From assembly GCA_037147235.1 (NCBI GenBank), contig JBAWVO010000141.1, positions 1 through 15,916 of the forward strand: 15,916 bases of DNA. Reading direction: 5' to 3'. Below are positions 6,735 through 14,574 of this stretch, one piece after another. This DNA comes from JANXQG01 sp037147235 (GTDB lineage: Bacteria; Planctomycetota; Planctomycetia; Pirellulales; Thermoguttaceae). The position numbers and the translations under genes were made by a program. Position 1 is the stretch's first letter, and the number at the start of each line of letters is the position of its first letter. The notes under the pieces are model-generated. The model saw nothing but the letters and a program-made list of their open reading frames with translations, was not told the DNA's origin and did no database searches.

Positions 6735-7817
6735 ATGAACAATAACGATTCTCAGCAGAATCCGATCCGCCTTGCTGATTGGCGTCAACGTTTGGCAAGT
6801 CAATTAGTGGACTCGGGACAATTCATCTTGCTCCACAAGGCCGACCCTTGGGTGATGAAAATTGCGAAATACCTACGGGCCCGAATAATAGGCACAACGG
6901 ACACCGCCAAACAGCGACTCGCGGAGCGAATGCCGCACATGGACCTTGCCTTTAGGATTTATGACGCGAAGGGGTACAGCCTACGTGATTTGCTGGAGGC
7001 TTATTTGCTCACGGGCGAATCGGTCTCGACAATCTCCGAAAAAATAGGGATCGCTACCGAAGTTATCCATGCCTATGCCGCGGCCTTCTTCGATGTGGCC
7101 GATCGGTTGGATCAAGCGATGTTCATTCTTCACGAGGTCATTTTCTCAGATAAGGGCGAGGGCTCCCGCGCAGGTTTCCTGAAACTGGTTGCCTATTTGG
7201 ACGGCATGGCGGCACTCGACGACTTTGTGGAACGAACTGAGATTGGCAGTACCAGTAAATTGCTCAATCTCATCCAGGAAGAAACACGGTTTCTGTTCCT
7301 ACAGAAGGTTCTCTTGGCCCTCCGTAAACACGACATGCACAATCATCGGGCCACGGCCGATCTGATCAATACTTACGCCCGCCGCGAGGGCAGTGGCAAG
7401 CAAGCTGATCCACCGCCCGATCGGATGAAAGAGCACTTCCAGGCGATGATGGCCGCATTGCCCTTCAACGTGCGCGGTCGAGATAGCGAGAATGTTCCGT
7501 CTGAATTGCGGAAGTTCCAGACCTCCCCGGTTGAGTTGAACTATGGCGAGCTTATGCAGGTTTCGATGGGTCAGAATTTGGAGAACGAGGCCGACATCCT
7601 GGCCATGACGTTCCCACCCCGGCCGACGGCAGCGGAACGAACTACCAAACAGGAACCGCCAGCCACCCCGGCCCCTGCGACCACGCCGCAGGCACCGCCT
7701 GCCGAGTCGCCGCCATCCGAGACACAGGCTACCGAGGTACTGCAACCAGTGAATCCAACATCGAAGGGCCCTAGAGATTCGAGGCGCAAACTAATCCACC
7801 GAAATCGCGGGCGTTAG
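6735..7817 (+). CDS. Module A HTH protein with proline-rich tail
   Basis: The 360-residue soluble protein is of unknown function and opens module A. Residues ~85-118 form a helix-turn-helix-like unit (LLEAYLLTGESVSTISEKIG then IATEVIHAYAAAFFDVADRLD). The same unit occurs in the module B protein at 11893, where it reads ..FGDLDPAEIARRVGVDAAVVSTWEALFYDARKSRD. In both, the HTH leads into an [AE]A.F[FY]D.[AR] helix and then an H.[VI]I segment. A DNA-binding role is therefore inferred. Residues 140-290 are mostly helical, residues ~294-333 are rich in Pro, Thr and Ala, and the last 15 residues are basic (RRKLIHRNRGR). GAGGG lies 7 nt before ATG 6735. The family resemblance is between the two window proteins; I do not know a named family for it. 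Confidence 0.75.
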   Translation: MNNNDSQQNPIRLADWRQRLASQLVDSGQFILLHKADPWVMKIAKYLRARIIGTTDTAKQRLAERMPHMDLAFRIYDAKGYSLRDLLEAYLLTGESVSTISEKIGIATEVIHAYAAAFFDVADRLDQAMFILHEVIFSDKGEGSRAGFLKLVAYLDGMAALDDFVERTEIGSTSKLLNLIQEETRFLFLQKVLLALRKHDMHNHRATADLINTYARREGSGKQADPPPDRMKEHFQAMMAALPFNVRGRDSENVPSELRKFQTSPVELNYGELMQVSMGQNLENEADILAMTFPPRPTAAERTTKQEPPATPAPATTPQAPPAESPPSETQATEVLQPVNPTSKGPRDSRRKLIHRNRGR

Positions 7818-7932
7818 CGATGTTGAGTCAGTCGTAAGAGCCGTTGCGGATTCGGGCGTTCGCAGAATGTGATTCGAGATTGCTGTCCCGGGAAATCCAT
7901 CAACAAAGCACCTATCAAGAGAGGTTAATACC

Positions 7933-9312
7933 ATGTGTCAGAGACATCGCGAAATCTATCAGCTCGTCGCGGAGCTTTCCACGTGTGGCATACTAGGGAC
8001 ACCTTGGCTGCGACTGGTGGTCGACGAGGATTGCCGTCGTCTGCCGCCGCATACCACCGAAATGCTTGCGCGGCTCCGCGAACGCTTTTCCGAGCAAGAT
8101 CTGTTGGCTGCGGGTGTTGCCCGGCGTGAAGAAGGAGTCGAGTTGCTTTTAGCGGAAACGCTGGCAACCCCCGGTGTCGAGATCATTCTCCTGCGCGAGC
8201 GGCCATACGATCCGCCGTTCGACATTGTCACGTCGAGCGGGTTGCTTTCGGGTCGCGATCTGCCGATGTTTGCGGCCTGCCGCGATCATCGCACTGTGGT
8301 GGCGTTGCGGGAGTTGGACGGAATACTCTTAGCAGTGCTTTCTATGAGCGCGTATGTACTATTCCGGAGCATGGGCCTGCCGGTCGCCTTGGCGACCGGG
8401 TTGGAAGATTTGGATTGCGGACAGTTATCCAGCCTGGTACAGATGCTTTCCGGCAACACCTCTCCCTGTACGGGAATGGAACGGTTGGCAGAGCCCTCGG
8501 ATGTTGCCGCCCATGACACCGAATCCATCGACCCTATCAATCAGAACACTCAAGTGGACATCGGCACCATTCAGGCGTCGAGCCTCCTATGTTCCGGGGT
8601 TACAGAGATTGAATCACAGTTCCGCACGGATGGCATCCAGGACGGCGAGAATCATGCTACCGAGGAGTCCGTTTTGCCCCGGGCGGTGATCCTGGTGGCG
8701 TGGGAGCCGGTTACGCTTGAAATCGAGTTGCCGCCGGAGGTGGCGCCGATCGTCCGGTTTCTTGCCAATGCAGAACAACACATGGGCATCGATCTTTCGG
8801 ATTTTGGGGTCTGGTGGCCGTCGGAAAATGACTTAGCGGCCATGCAATTCTGCATTCGACATGGCGGCAACGAGCAGATCCGCACGAGCATGCACCAGAG
8901 CATCAAACAGTCCACTTTCCAGGTGTCCCATGAGATCGACCGACGCATCGGCCCGCGCCCGGTCGCCGAGGACTACGCTACGGCGCAGGCGGAGTTGCGA
9001 CGCTGCCTCGACGCACGAACCAACGACGCTGTGAGCGAAGATCGACTTGCCCATGCGGTTGCTCGGCATCATTCGTTGGTAGAACGAGATCTCGTTGAAC
9101 CCATTCTCGATCAGGCCACCGTCATTGCTGATCCTTTGTTGCGCAACCTGTGCATTACCGCCGCAAACGTGTTTCGGACCATACATCATCAGGCACCCTA
9201 TGTTGATCAGCGATTTACGGATCAACAGGCAGGCCACAATGACGTGCCTGAAACCCAGTTAAACCGCATCAATGTTGTCATGAAACTCGTACGGGAGCTT
9301 CGGCGTGAGTGA
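7933..9312 (+). CDS. Module A degenerate primase-like protein
   Basis: The 459-residue protein is a paralogue of the one at 13015. Residues ~48-100 (RFSEQDLLAAGVARREEGVE, then IILLRERPYDPPFDIVTSSG) recall the DnaG Toprim_N region, where FSEELLLEAGL..R..G is followed by a ..IIFPI.D..G strand. Residues ~130-152 (GILLAVLSMSAYVLFRSMGLP) fall where Toprim has VIVVEG..D..AL...G, but the catalytic Glu, Gly and Asp positions are occupied by Leu, Ser and Ala. A second shared block at ~249-330 has VILVAWEPVTLEIELP and then GVWWPSENDL. Residues 178-248 are a low-conservation insert absent from the paralogue. AGAGAGG sits 8 nt before ATG 7933. The primase link is my inference from order and pattern; lost acids argue against nucleotidyl transfer. 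It overlaps the next gene by 8 nt. Confidence 0.72.
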   Translation: MCQRHREIYQLVAELSTCGILGTPWLRLVVDEDCRRLPPHTTEMLARLRERFSEQDLLAAGVARREEGVELLLAETLATPGVEIILLRERPYDPPFDIVTSSGLLSGRDLPMFAACRDHRTVVALRELDGILLAVLSMSAYVLFRSMGLPVALATGLEDLDCGQLSSLVQMLSGNTSPCTGMERLAEPSDVAAHDTESIDPINQNTQVDIGTIQASSLLCSGVTEIESQFRTDGIQDGENHATEESVLPRAVILVAWEPVTLEIELPPEVAPIVRFLANAEQHMGIDLSDFGVWWPSENDLAAMQFCIRHGGNEQIRTSMHQSIKQSTFQVSHEIDRRIGPRPVAEDYATAQAELRRCLDARTNDAVSEDRLAHAVARHHSLVERDLVEPILDQATVIADPLLRNLCITAANVFRTIHHQAPYVDQRFTDQQAGHNDVPETQLNRINVVMKLVRELRRE

Positions 9313-9808
9313 TAAGCATTCAAACCTGGTGAAAGGCGAACCAATGGCTCGAACCAGCTACGGATTGGAGCGGGGAATCCTCGGAATTCTGCCGATTGGT
9401 TCAGCCGACCGGGATGCCTTGAAACAGCAAGGGTTCGTGGCCGCGGAATACCGTCACGACCGTGGGCCCTATTTCAAGTTGAGATATCGGGTCAATGGTA
9501 GGCAACGGGTTGTGTATCTCGGCACAAACGCATGGTTGGCCGACGAGATTCGGCGGGAACTGGCGCAACTCCAGGCCGATCGGCGAGGCGACCGCGAGTT
9601 GGCCCGCCTTGCGGACGAGGCCCACGATGTGCTCCGGAAGTCGAAGCAGCGGCTGGAAGGAGAACTTCGCCGCGTGGGGCTAAAATTCCACGGCTATGCC
9701 ATTAGGCGTAGCAGAGATCATTTGACGACTACCGCCGTGCAGGATGTTCCTGCCGGCTCTTCTGTGTTTGAACCCAATTCCAGGGAGGAAAAGAATGATG
9801 ACATCTGA
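9305..9808 (+). CDS. Module A DUF6788-like protein
   Basis: The product has 167 residues from GTG 9305, which overlaps the upstream stop (GTGAGTGA) and suggests coupled translation; ATG 9344 in the same frame would give 154 residues. The core, residues ~54-90, reads GPYFKLRYRVNGRQRVVYLG, a compact beta sheet of the GP.Y.LRYR..G....YLG type seen in short DUF6788-like proteins. It leads into a charged helical hairpin (residues ~85-125). The module B protein at 11453 has the same core (GPFFSLRYRVSGRQSAFYLG) and the same LxxVGLxxxGxxxR ending. The function is not known; the small basic fold could bind nucleic acid, which is inference. The DUF number is recalled and should be treated as tentative. 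Confidence 0.72.
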   Translation: MSDKHSNLVKGEPMARTSYGLERGILGILPIGSADRDALKQQGFVAAEYRHDRGPYFKLRYRVNGRQRVVYLGTNAWLADEIRRELAQLQADRRGDRELARLADEAHDVLRKSKQRLEGELRRVGLKFHGYAIRRSRDHLTTTAVQDVPAGSSVFEPNSREEKNDDI

Positions 9809-10187
9809 AGTCACGGAAACAGTCGCGGACGGCACGACGCCGGCCGAGACTGCGCCGGCCAATGAGCCGGAGGCCAAAGCGAATGCTGCTGGGCTGACGG
9901 CAAAGCGATTGAAGAAGGTCGACGACCTTCTTCGCGAATCGCTTGACAAGGTGGATACGCTTGAGGCAAACTTGGGCGTTGTATCTGCCGATTTAATGCG
10001 AATGGCGTGCCGTCTCACAGTGGCGATCGAGGAATCGCTTGGTAAGAAGTCGCTCGAGCATATCGACAAGTTGGTCCCAACGATCGACGCTTACCTGCGG
10101 ATCGCACGGCAGATCGACCGGCTGGCGATGTTGGACCACCGTTTGACATCGTCCCGTACGTCGACCACGCCACCGAAGCCGCGTTAG
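9795..10187 (+). CDS. Module A small helical protein
   Basis: The product has 130 residues and I do not recognise a named family. GGGAGG (9783-9788) precedes ATG 9795; a second ATG follows at 9798. The first 35 residues are disordered and rich in Ala, Thr, Pro and Glu. Residues ~36-118 are almost all helix, with heptad-like spacing (LTAKRLKKVDDLLRESLDKV) and an end IDAYLRIARQIDRLAMLDHR. That end resembles HERSIARLLRLAGSKMKASD in the module B protein at 10989, so the two probably play the same part. It overlaps the DUF6788-like gene by 14 nt and closes module A. A 17-nt gap leads to a GCCGTC/GACGGC hairpin. Confidence 0.65.
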   Translation: MMTSEVTETVADGTTPAETAPANEPEAKANAAGLTAKRLKKVDDLLRESLDKVDTLEANLGVVSADLMRMACRLTVAIEESLGKKSLEHIDKLVPTIDAYLRIARQIDRLAMLDHRLTSSRTSTTPPKPR

Positions 10188-10567
10188 GCACGAGAATTCC
10201 CCAGCCGTCCACGAGACTCGACGGCGTGTCGACCAGCAACGGCGCGCTGGCCCGGGTGCCGCTTGGCTCTAGCCAAAAGGCGAGAACACGGCCATGGTCC
10301 CGATCGGGCGGCCCACATGCAGAAGCCCCTACACATATTGTCTCGGTCTGCTGTGGGCGTCCCGGTGCGGTAGTCGATAATCCTGGTTTTTGAGGACGTA
10401 GTTGGCAGCTTCCGTAGCTGGTTTGCGGCTCCGACAAGAGTCGTCCAATAACTTGTGGGTATTCAGTTCCCCCGGTCGCTGTAACCCGAAGGTAGACGTT
10501 TTGGACTGATAGATCTTTCTAGCCATCAATTCCTTCGCTTCAGGCGAAAAAGTTTCCTGTTTCGGGG

Positions 10568-10595
10568 TTGACAATACTTGCCAAGCTGTTATGGT
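10568..10595 (+). promoter_or_regulatory. Possible sigma-70 promoter pointing toward module B
   Basis: A perfect TTGACA (10568-10573) is followed after 16 bases by TATGGT (10590-10595). The -35 is consensus, while the -10 keeps TA and the final T. It lies about 390 nt upstream of the first module B gene, so it would leave a long leader. Support is sequence pattern only. Confidence 0.28.
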
Positions 10596-10928
10596 TAATA
10601 GTAGAGGATGTGTTCGCTGAGAGGCGATGCGTCCTCCAACTGCATAACCAGGTCGGTCACAACGGCACGGGTGATAGTGAAGTGTGACCACTTAGCGGGG
10701 CGGCGGACAGCCGAAACCCAATAGCCGGTCGAGGGCATTTCTGGTTTGCCCTTGATCTTCAGTCGATGCTGCCGATGCGCGCGTGAAGAACTCGTGACGG
10801 CGTCTTCGTACCCTGGATTCTTAGAGGCTAACTGGTTTAACGCTCAGTATTTATCCTATCGTTCACCGTCGTGCGACGTGAAACGTGTGCAATTCCACGG
10901 TCCACGGCTTGATGGACGATAGCGGTTC

Positions 10929-10971
10929 AATCGGGGTGTAACCCAGGAAAAAGTATTACAATCCCCCGATT
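10929..10971. repeat. 8-bp inverted repeat upstream of module B
   Basis: AATCGGGG (10929-10936) and CCCCGATT (10964-10971) are perfect complements separated by 27 bases. The right arm ends 17 nt before ATG 10989. The left arm lies inside the CGGTTCAAT-CG-GGGTGT motif shared with the start of module A. It may be an operator or a leader hairpin that controls the module. Confidence 0.45.
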
Positions 10972-10988
10972 TAATGGAGACCAAAATC

Positions 10989-11438
10989 ATGACGGAACAG
11001 AACAACAGTGTGAACGAAAACAGTGCTCCCGCGAAGCCTTTCTGGATGCCGCCCGGTGTCGCCCTGGAGAACTTGTCGGAAGAACTAGGGACCGTGATCC
11101 GCGGCGTTTTGATGCCGGCCTACGAGAAGCTTGTCGTGGCCGCACGGCCTGGGCTGGAGCAGAGCACGGGCATGACTATCGTGCATTTGCTTTGGCTCGA
11201 AGCCTTGCAGCAGACAGAGCTGGGGCAGGACTTAATGGGGTCCGGCCATGAGTCCGAACGCCTCCAGAAGCACGAGAGGTCGATCGCCCGCCTGTTGCGG
11301 TTGGCCGGATCCAAGATGAAGGCCTCAGATTTTTTGCTGCGGCTGTTCGCATACCGGCACAAGTTGATGACCGGCTCGGGAGCGGCCGGGCTGCAGCTAC
11401 AGCCGACGCCGGCCGGCGACAGCCAGCCCCCCACGTAG
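10989..11438 (+). CDS. Module B small helical protein
   Basis: The product has 149 residues from ATG 10989, chosen because GGAG (10976-10979) lies 9 nt upstream; ATG 10974 in frame would add five residues. The first ~20 residues are polar and probably disordered. The rest is mainly helical, with LENLSEELGTVIRGVLMPAY and HERSIARLLRLAGSKMKASD followed by FLLRLFAYRHKL. It resembles the module A protein at 9795 in size, disordered start and the C-terminal IxxxLRLA helix, but overall identity is low. It opens module B, whereas its counterpart closes module A. No known family is recognised. Gly/Ala/Pro-rich residues form the end. Confidence 0.68.
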   Translation: MTEQNNSVNENSAPAKPFWMPPGVALENLSEELGTVIRGVLMPAYEKLVVAARPGLEQSTGMTIVHLLWLEALQQTELGQDLMGSGHESERLQKHERSIARLLRLAGSKMKASDFLLRLFAYRHKLMTGSGAAGLQLQPTPAGDSQPPT

Positions 11439-11452
11439 AAAGGTTTGTAGCC

Positions 11453-11896
11453 TTGGAAAAACGCAAATTTGTTGACCAAAAAGTGGAACCGAAGTTCCAT
11501 GCGATCCGTGAGTTCATCCTCAGTCACCGGCACGTTTTTCTCCGGCAGGGGAGCGTCGTGACAAGCTGGCGGACTTACCGTGGCCATCGGTTGGGCCCGT
11601 TCTTTTCACTGCGCTATCGTGTGAGCGGGCGGCAGTCGGCGTTCTACCTTGGCCGGTCGATCATGCTCGCAGAGCGGGTCAAGGGTCTGCTCCGGGAAAT
11701 GCAGCATGAACGGCAATTCTCGCGGCTGAATCGGCAAGCGAGGGCCGAACTCCGCCAATGCAAACAGTTGTGGGAGCAGGATCTGGCATCGGTGGGACTC
11801 AGCCGCAAAGGGTTCGAGGTCCGCGGGTGGAACGGCGTGACGGAGACCAGTTCCCCTTCGGAAGCCAACAAGACATCCAAGGAAGGGAAACTATGA
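11453..11896 (+). CDS. Module B DUF6788-like protein
   Basis: The product has 147 residues and starts at TTG 11453, with GAAAGG about 10 nt upstream; there is no in-frame ATG before the conserved core, so the rare start is favoured. The core reads LGPFFSLRYRVSGRQSAFYL (residues ~48-67), then a charged helical segment (MLAERVKGLLREMQHERQFS) and an LASVGLSRKGFEVRGW ending. The 9305 product is clearly related across this whole span, including the spacing between core and VGL motif. It begins 14 nt after the previous gene and overlaps the next by ATGA, so it is almost certainly co-translated with the HTH gene. Function unknown. Confidence 0.78.
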   Translation: MEKRKFVDQKVEPKFHAIREFILSHRHVFLRQGSVVTSWRTYRGHRLGPFFSLRYRVSGRQSAFYLGRSIMLAERVKGLLREMQHERQFSRLNRQARAELRQCKQLWEQDLASVGLSRKGFEVRGWNGVTETSSPSEANKTSKEGKL

Positions 11897-12996
11897 CTGA
11901 AAACGCAGACAAAGTAGTAAAGGATTCCATTGATTACGACCGTGTCATGCGCGGGTCGCGTGGACCACGATACCGCTGGAAACTCGCCGAGGAATTGCCG
12001 TTCAACCGCTGGGACCCGCAGATGAAGCGGTACGATGAACACGTCCAAAATGCACACCATTTCCTGGAACTGGTCAACCACAGTCCGGTTGGTGTAAAGC
12101 AGGCCCATGCGTTGTATCCCCTGATCAAGGCCGCCTTGGCACTCGACGAAGATGCCGTCAAGGTCGCTAAGCTGAAGATTTGCGTGTTTGGCGACCTCGA
12201 CCCGGCCGAGATTGCCCGGCGAGTGGGCGTGGACGCGGCAGTAGTTTCGACATGGGAGGCACTATTCTATGACGCTCGCAAGTCGCGTGACGCCTTCGGC
12301 TGGGTTGTGACACACATCATCAATCCGGAACTTGCCGCCGGTAACGTCGATCTTGTCACCAAATTGAGACTCGTGGCCGCGGTCGGGCCGCGGGGGGCAA
12401 TCGCAATCTTAGATGCAGGCTCCCGCGCCCCGATAACTGCGGGAGAGAAACTGTTTCAAAGGAAACTGAATCTGCATTTGAAGTATGACCGTGCGATGAC
12501 CATGACGGAAGGCCCGAAACACGACTTTCGCTTTGTCCGACTTTACCCCAACCTGAAAGTGCAAGAGAACCGTCTGGAGATCCTGGAAAAGGGGCTGACA
12601 GAGAAATGTAACGAAGCCTTGCGCAAGCACGAACTGGCCCATATCCGGGCACAGGCGGCTCTGGAACGCGAGAAAGGCCGTGCCGCCAGAGAGTCTCGCA
12701 AAGCCGAGGAGCTCGCGCTAAGGAGGGAAGGTCAAAAGTATGCTTGTGAGTTGGAATCGGCCCGCAAGAAGGCGTTGGACCTGGCAGAGCGGAATGAGGC
12801 CGAAGCTCGCGCGGCCACTTCGCCCCTGGCACGATTATACTGGACGAAAGCCGACGGATCCATGGTGAAGCCACCCACCTTGCCGATGGAGCCTGAGCGA
12901 GAGACCGTCTTACCGACGGCAGCGCCGGTGAATGTGCCGTTCATGATAGTGGTACCGTGGAGCGTGGGCTCCATGGGGGCTACCCAGCCCATTTAG
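11893..12996 (+). CDS. Module B HTH protein with long coiled coil
   Basis: The product has 367 residues. ATG 11893 overlaps the preceding TGA (ATGA) and has AAGGAAGGG upstream; the longer frame back to 11758 is rejected because it runs through the DUF6788-like gene. Residues ~90-130 carry the HTH-like unit (FGDLDPAEIARRVGVDAAVV, then STWEALFYDARKSRD) shared with the 6735 protein, followed by HIINPELAAG and a helical domain. Residues ~222-308 are a highly charged continuous helix (for example EALRKHELAHIRAQAALERE), predicted to be a coiled coil. This replaces the proline-rich tail of the module A protein. The last 50 residues are less charged and Pro/Val-rich. DNA binding and self-association are inferred. 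Confidence 0.8.
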   Translation: MTENADKVVKDSIDYDRVMRGSRGPRYRWKLAEELPFNRWDPQMKRYDEHVQNAHHFLELVNHSPVGVKQAHALYPLIKAALALDEDAVKVAKLKICVFGDLDPAEIARRVGVDAAVVSTWEALFYDARKSRDAFGWVVTHIINPELAAGNVDLVTKLRLVAAVGPRGAIAILDAGSRAPITAGEKLFQRKLNLHLKYDRAMTMTEGPKHDFRFVRLYPNLKVQENRLEILEKGLTEKCNEALRKHELAHIRAQAALEREKGRAARESRKAEELALRREGQKYACELESARKKALDLAERNEAEARAATSPLARLYWTKADGSMVKPPTLPMEPERETVLPTAAPVNVPFMIVVPWSVGSMGATQPI

Positions 12997-13014
12997 AAGT
13001 AAAGGAGTTGTGCA

Positions 13015-14253
13015 ATGTCGAAGGAAAAGGATTTCGGATCGATTTACGGGCAAACGCTCTCCCAGTGCCCCAAGTACGATCATGATGGCCTCTGGAAAAC
13101 GAGTCCTGTACCCGGTAATATCCGCCGGCCGCCCCAGGACCCAGCAGCCGTTCTGGCGGACCTCCAAGCGCGGTACTCCGATGCCGCGTTACAGGAGTCG
13201 GGCGTCGCGACGATGGGGCCAGACGGGGATGTTCAACTGGATCCCGCACTGTGCGATGCAAACACTGCAATCATTGCATTGCGAAAAACGCCTCAGCAAG
13301 ATCCGTACGATTTGTTGACGGACCGGGGAGGCATCGCCAACGGCGAGATGCCTCTCTGTGCATCTTTGAAAGACGGTCAAATTAAGAAAATGCTCAAGGC
13401 CAGCGACTCCGTGCTGTACGCCGCTTGTTCATCGGCCGACGCGGTGGCGTTGCTTTCACTTGGCATTCCCACGACGTTGATTAACGGCATGGCACAACTC
13501 AGCGGAAACTACTTGGAGGACTTTTTCCGATGCTTCAAGCTTGGTAAGTCTGCGACTCAAAAGCATGAGATCGCCGTGATGGACGAAGAACCTCCCCCGC
13601 ACGTGGTGGTCGTCGGATGGTCTCCTGCAACGCTAAGCCTTGAGGAGCCCGAAGACGTCGTGAAGATCGTATCCCATTTCTCAGGCATTGAACGTCATTT
13701 GGGAATCTGTTTGGAAAACTTTTCCTTGTGGAAGCCAACCCAGGGGGAATTGGATGGGATCGTCTTTCGGTTGGAACACACCGACCGTCAGGCCGTAAAG
13801 GCCGCCATCAGCGAGAGTCTCACGTCGTGCAGGAAGAGCCTGGTCCCTCCGTGGACGGCCGACGATGTGCCCACGGACTTGGCCACTGCGATCCAAAGAT
13901 TGCACAAGCTGGTCTCGTGTTCCAATCGCAGTGCCGACGACGAAAGACGAGCTTGGAAGAGAGTCTCGCAACTGATCCAGAGCGAGACTACGGCACCTTG
14001 GTTTGAACAGCTCGAGGGTGCGGAAGACGCAGCCGAACGCAATTTGCTGATGCTAGGCGCGACAACTAGCCAGATGTCCCATATGCAATCCATCCAGCTC
14101 CTCTTGAAGTTGACGACCTCTCCAAACCAGAGAGGGGCGGTAAGACCGCCGGGCCGCCTGCCGGACGAGGAGTTCCAGCAGTTCGTCAAGACTTCGGATC
14201 TGTTGGTAAAGATAGCAAAGGCGATCGTGCAGTGTCGAAAGAACCCATTTTGA
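13015..14253 (+). CDS. Module B degenerate primase-like protein
   Basis: The 412-residue protein has AAAGGAG 7 nt before ATG 13015 and lies 18 nt after the HTH gene. Its order of blocks equals that of the 7933 product: LQARYSDAALQESGVATMGP (residues ~50-69), IIALRKTPQQDPYDLLTDRG (~86-105), VLYAACSSADAVALLSLGIP (~133-152), HVVVVGWSPATLSLEEPEDV (~196-215) and GICLENFSLWKPTQGELDGI (~230-249). The third block fits the Toprim strand-helix pattern with Asp142 kept, but Cys138 stands where the catalytic Glu is expected. No DxD motif follows. The last ~130 residues are helical and differ from module A. I infer a primase-derived, probably non-catalytic protein; a structural comparison would decide this. 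Confidence 0.75.
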   Translation: MSKEKDFGSIYGQTLSQCPKYDHDGLWKTSPVPGNIRRPPQDPAAVLADLQARYSDAALQESGVATMGPDGDVQLDPALCDANTAIIALRKTPQQDPYDLLTDRGGIANGEMPLCASLKDGQIKKMLKASDSVLYAACSSADAVALLSLGIPTTLINGMAQLSGNYLEDFFRCFKLGKSATQKHEIAVMDEEPPPHVVVVGWSPATLSLEEPEDVVKIVSHFSGIERHLGICLENFSLWKPTQGELDGIVFRLEHTDRQAVKAAISESLTSCRKSLVPPWTADDVPTDLATAIQRLHKLVSCSNRSADDERRAWKRVSQLIQSETTAPWFEQLEGAEDAAERNLLMLGATTSQMSHMQSIQLLLKLTTSPNQRGAVRPPGRLPDEEFQQFVKTSDLLVKIAKAIVQCRKNPF

Positions 14254-14574
14254 AAACGGTGGAATCCAGAGCAGCAGACCTCGGCCTCATCAAGGATGAT
14301 TTTACTTCGTCAAGAAACAAGGATTCGTGAACTGCGAAGATATTGACCGACCAGCTTGGGGAGGGAATGCGTGATGTCGATGCTCGCCTAGTCGAGCAAG
14401 TGCTGCGGGCGGAAAGCAAAACGGCTTGACTTATTTCGGCGTTCGGTTTAGATTTCTTTAGAGGTGATTGGTGTCCGATGCTTCAAGAGAACCCAAGGAT
14501 GCAAGCAGGCCAGTTGAAAGCCTTCTGCTGTAGTAGTAATTGGATAGCTCGGACTGCACTGGTATTGGCAGGGA

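Larger units (their letters stand above)
10188..10988. other. Spacer between modules A and B
   Basis: No strong gene is visible. The spacer contains a GCCGTC/GACGGC hairpin (10204-10225, no T-run) and a perfect 6-2-6 palindrome TTGGCT-CT-AGCCAA (10263-10276). It also has a + strand promoter candidate (10568-10595) and an operator-like inverted repeat just before module B (10929-10971). On the - strand a 65-codon frame (10526 to 10329, ATGGCTAGAAAG start with AAGGA) continues upstream as FSPEAKELMARKIYQSK. This looks protein-like but matches nothing I recognise, so it may be a fragment of an older gene. Confidence 0.45.

Noticed and set aside
6547..6738. 63-codon ORF overlapping the module A start by ATGA
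   Set aside because: It passes through two strong hairpins and has no Shine-Dalgarno sequence and no protein-like pattern.
10204..10225. Intrinsic terminator after module A
   Set aside because: The GCCGTC/GACGGC hairpin is well placed but has no T-run on the + strand.
11758..11892. Longer start for the module B HTH protein
   Set aside because: The extension lies inside the DUF6788-like gene; ATG 11893 has a ribosome binding site and the ATGA overlap.
12356..12874. 172-codon - strand frame inside the module B HTH gene
   Set aside because: It is antisense to a gene with clear motifs and coupling; its composition is typical of a shadow frame.
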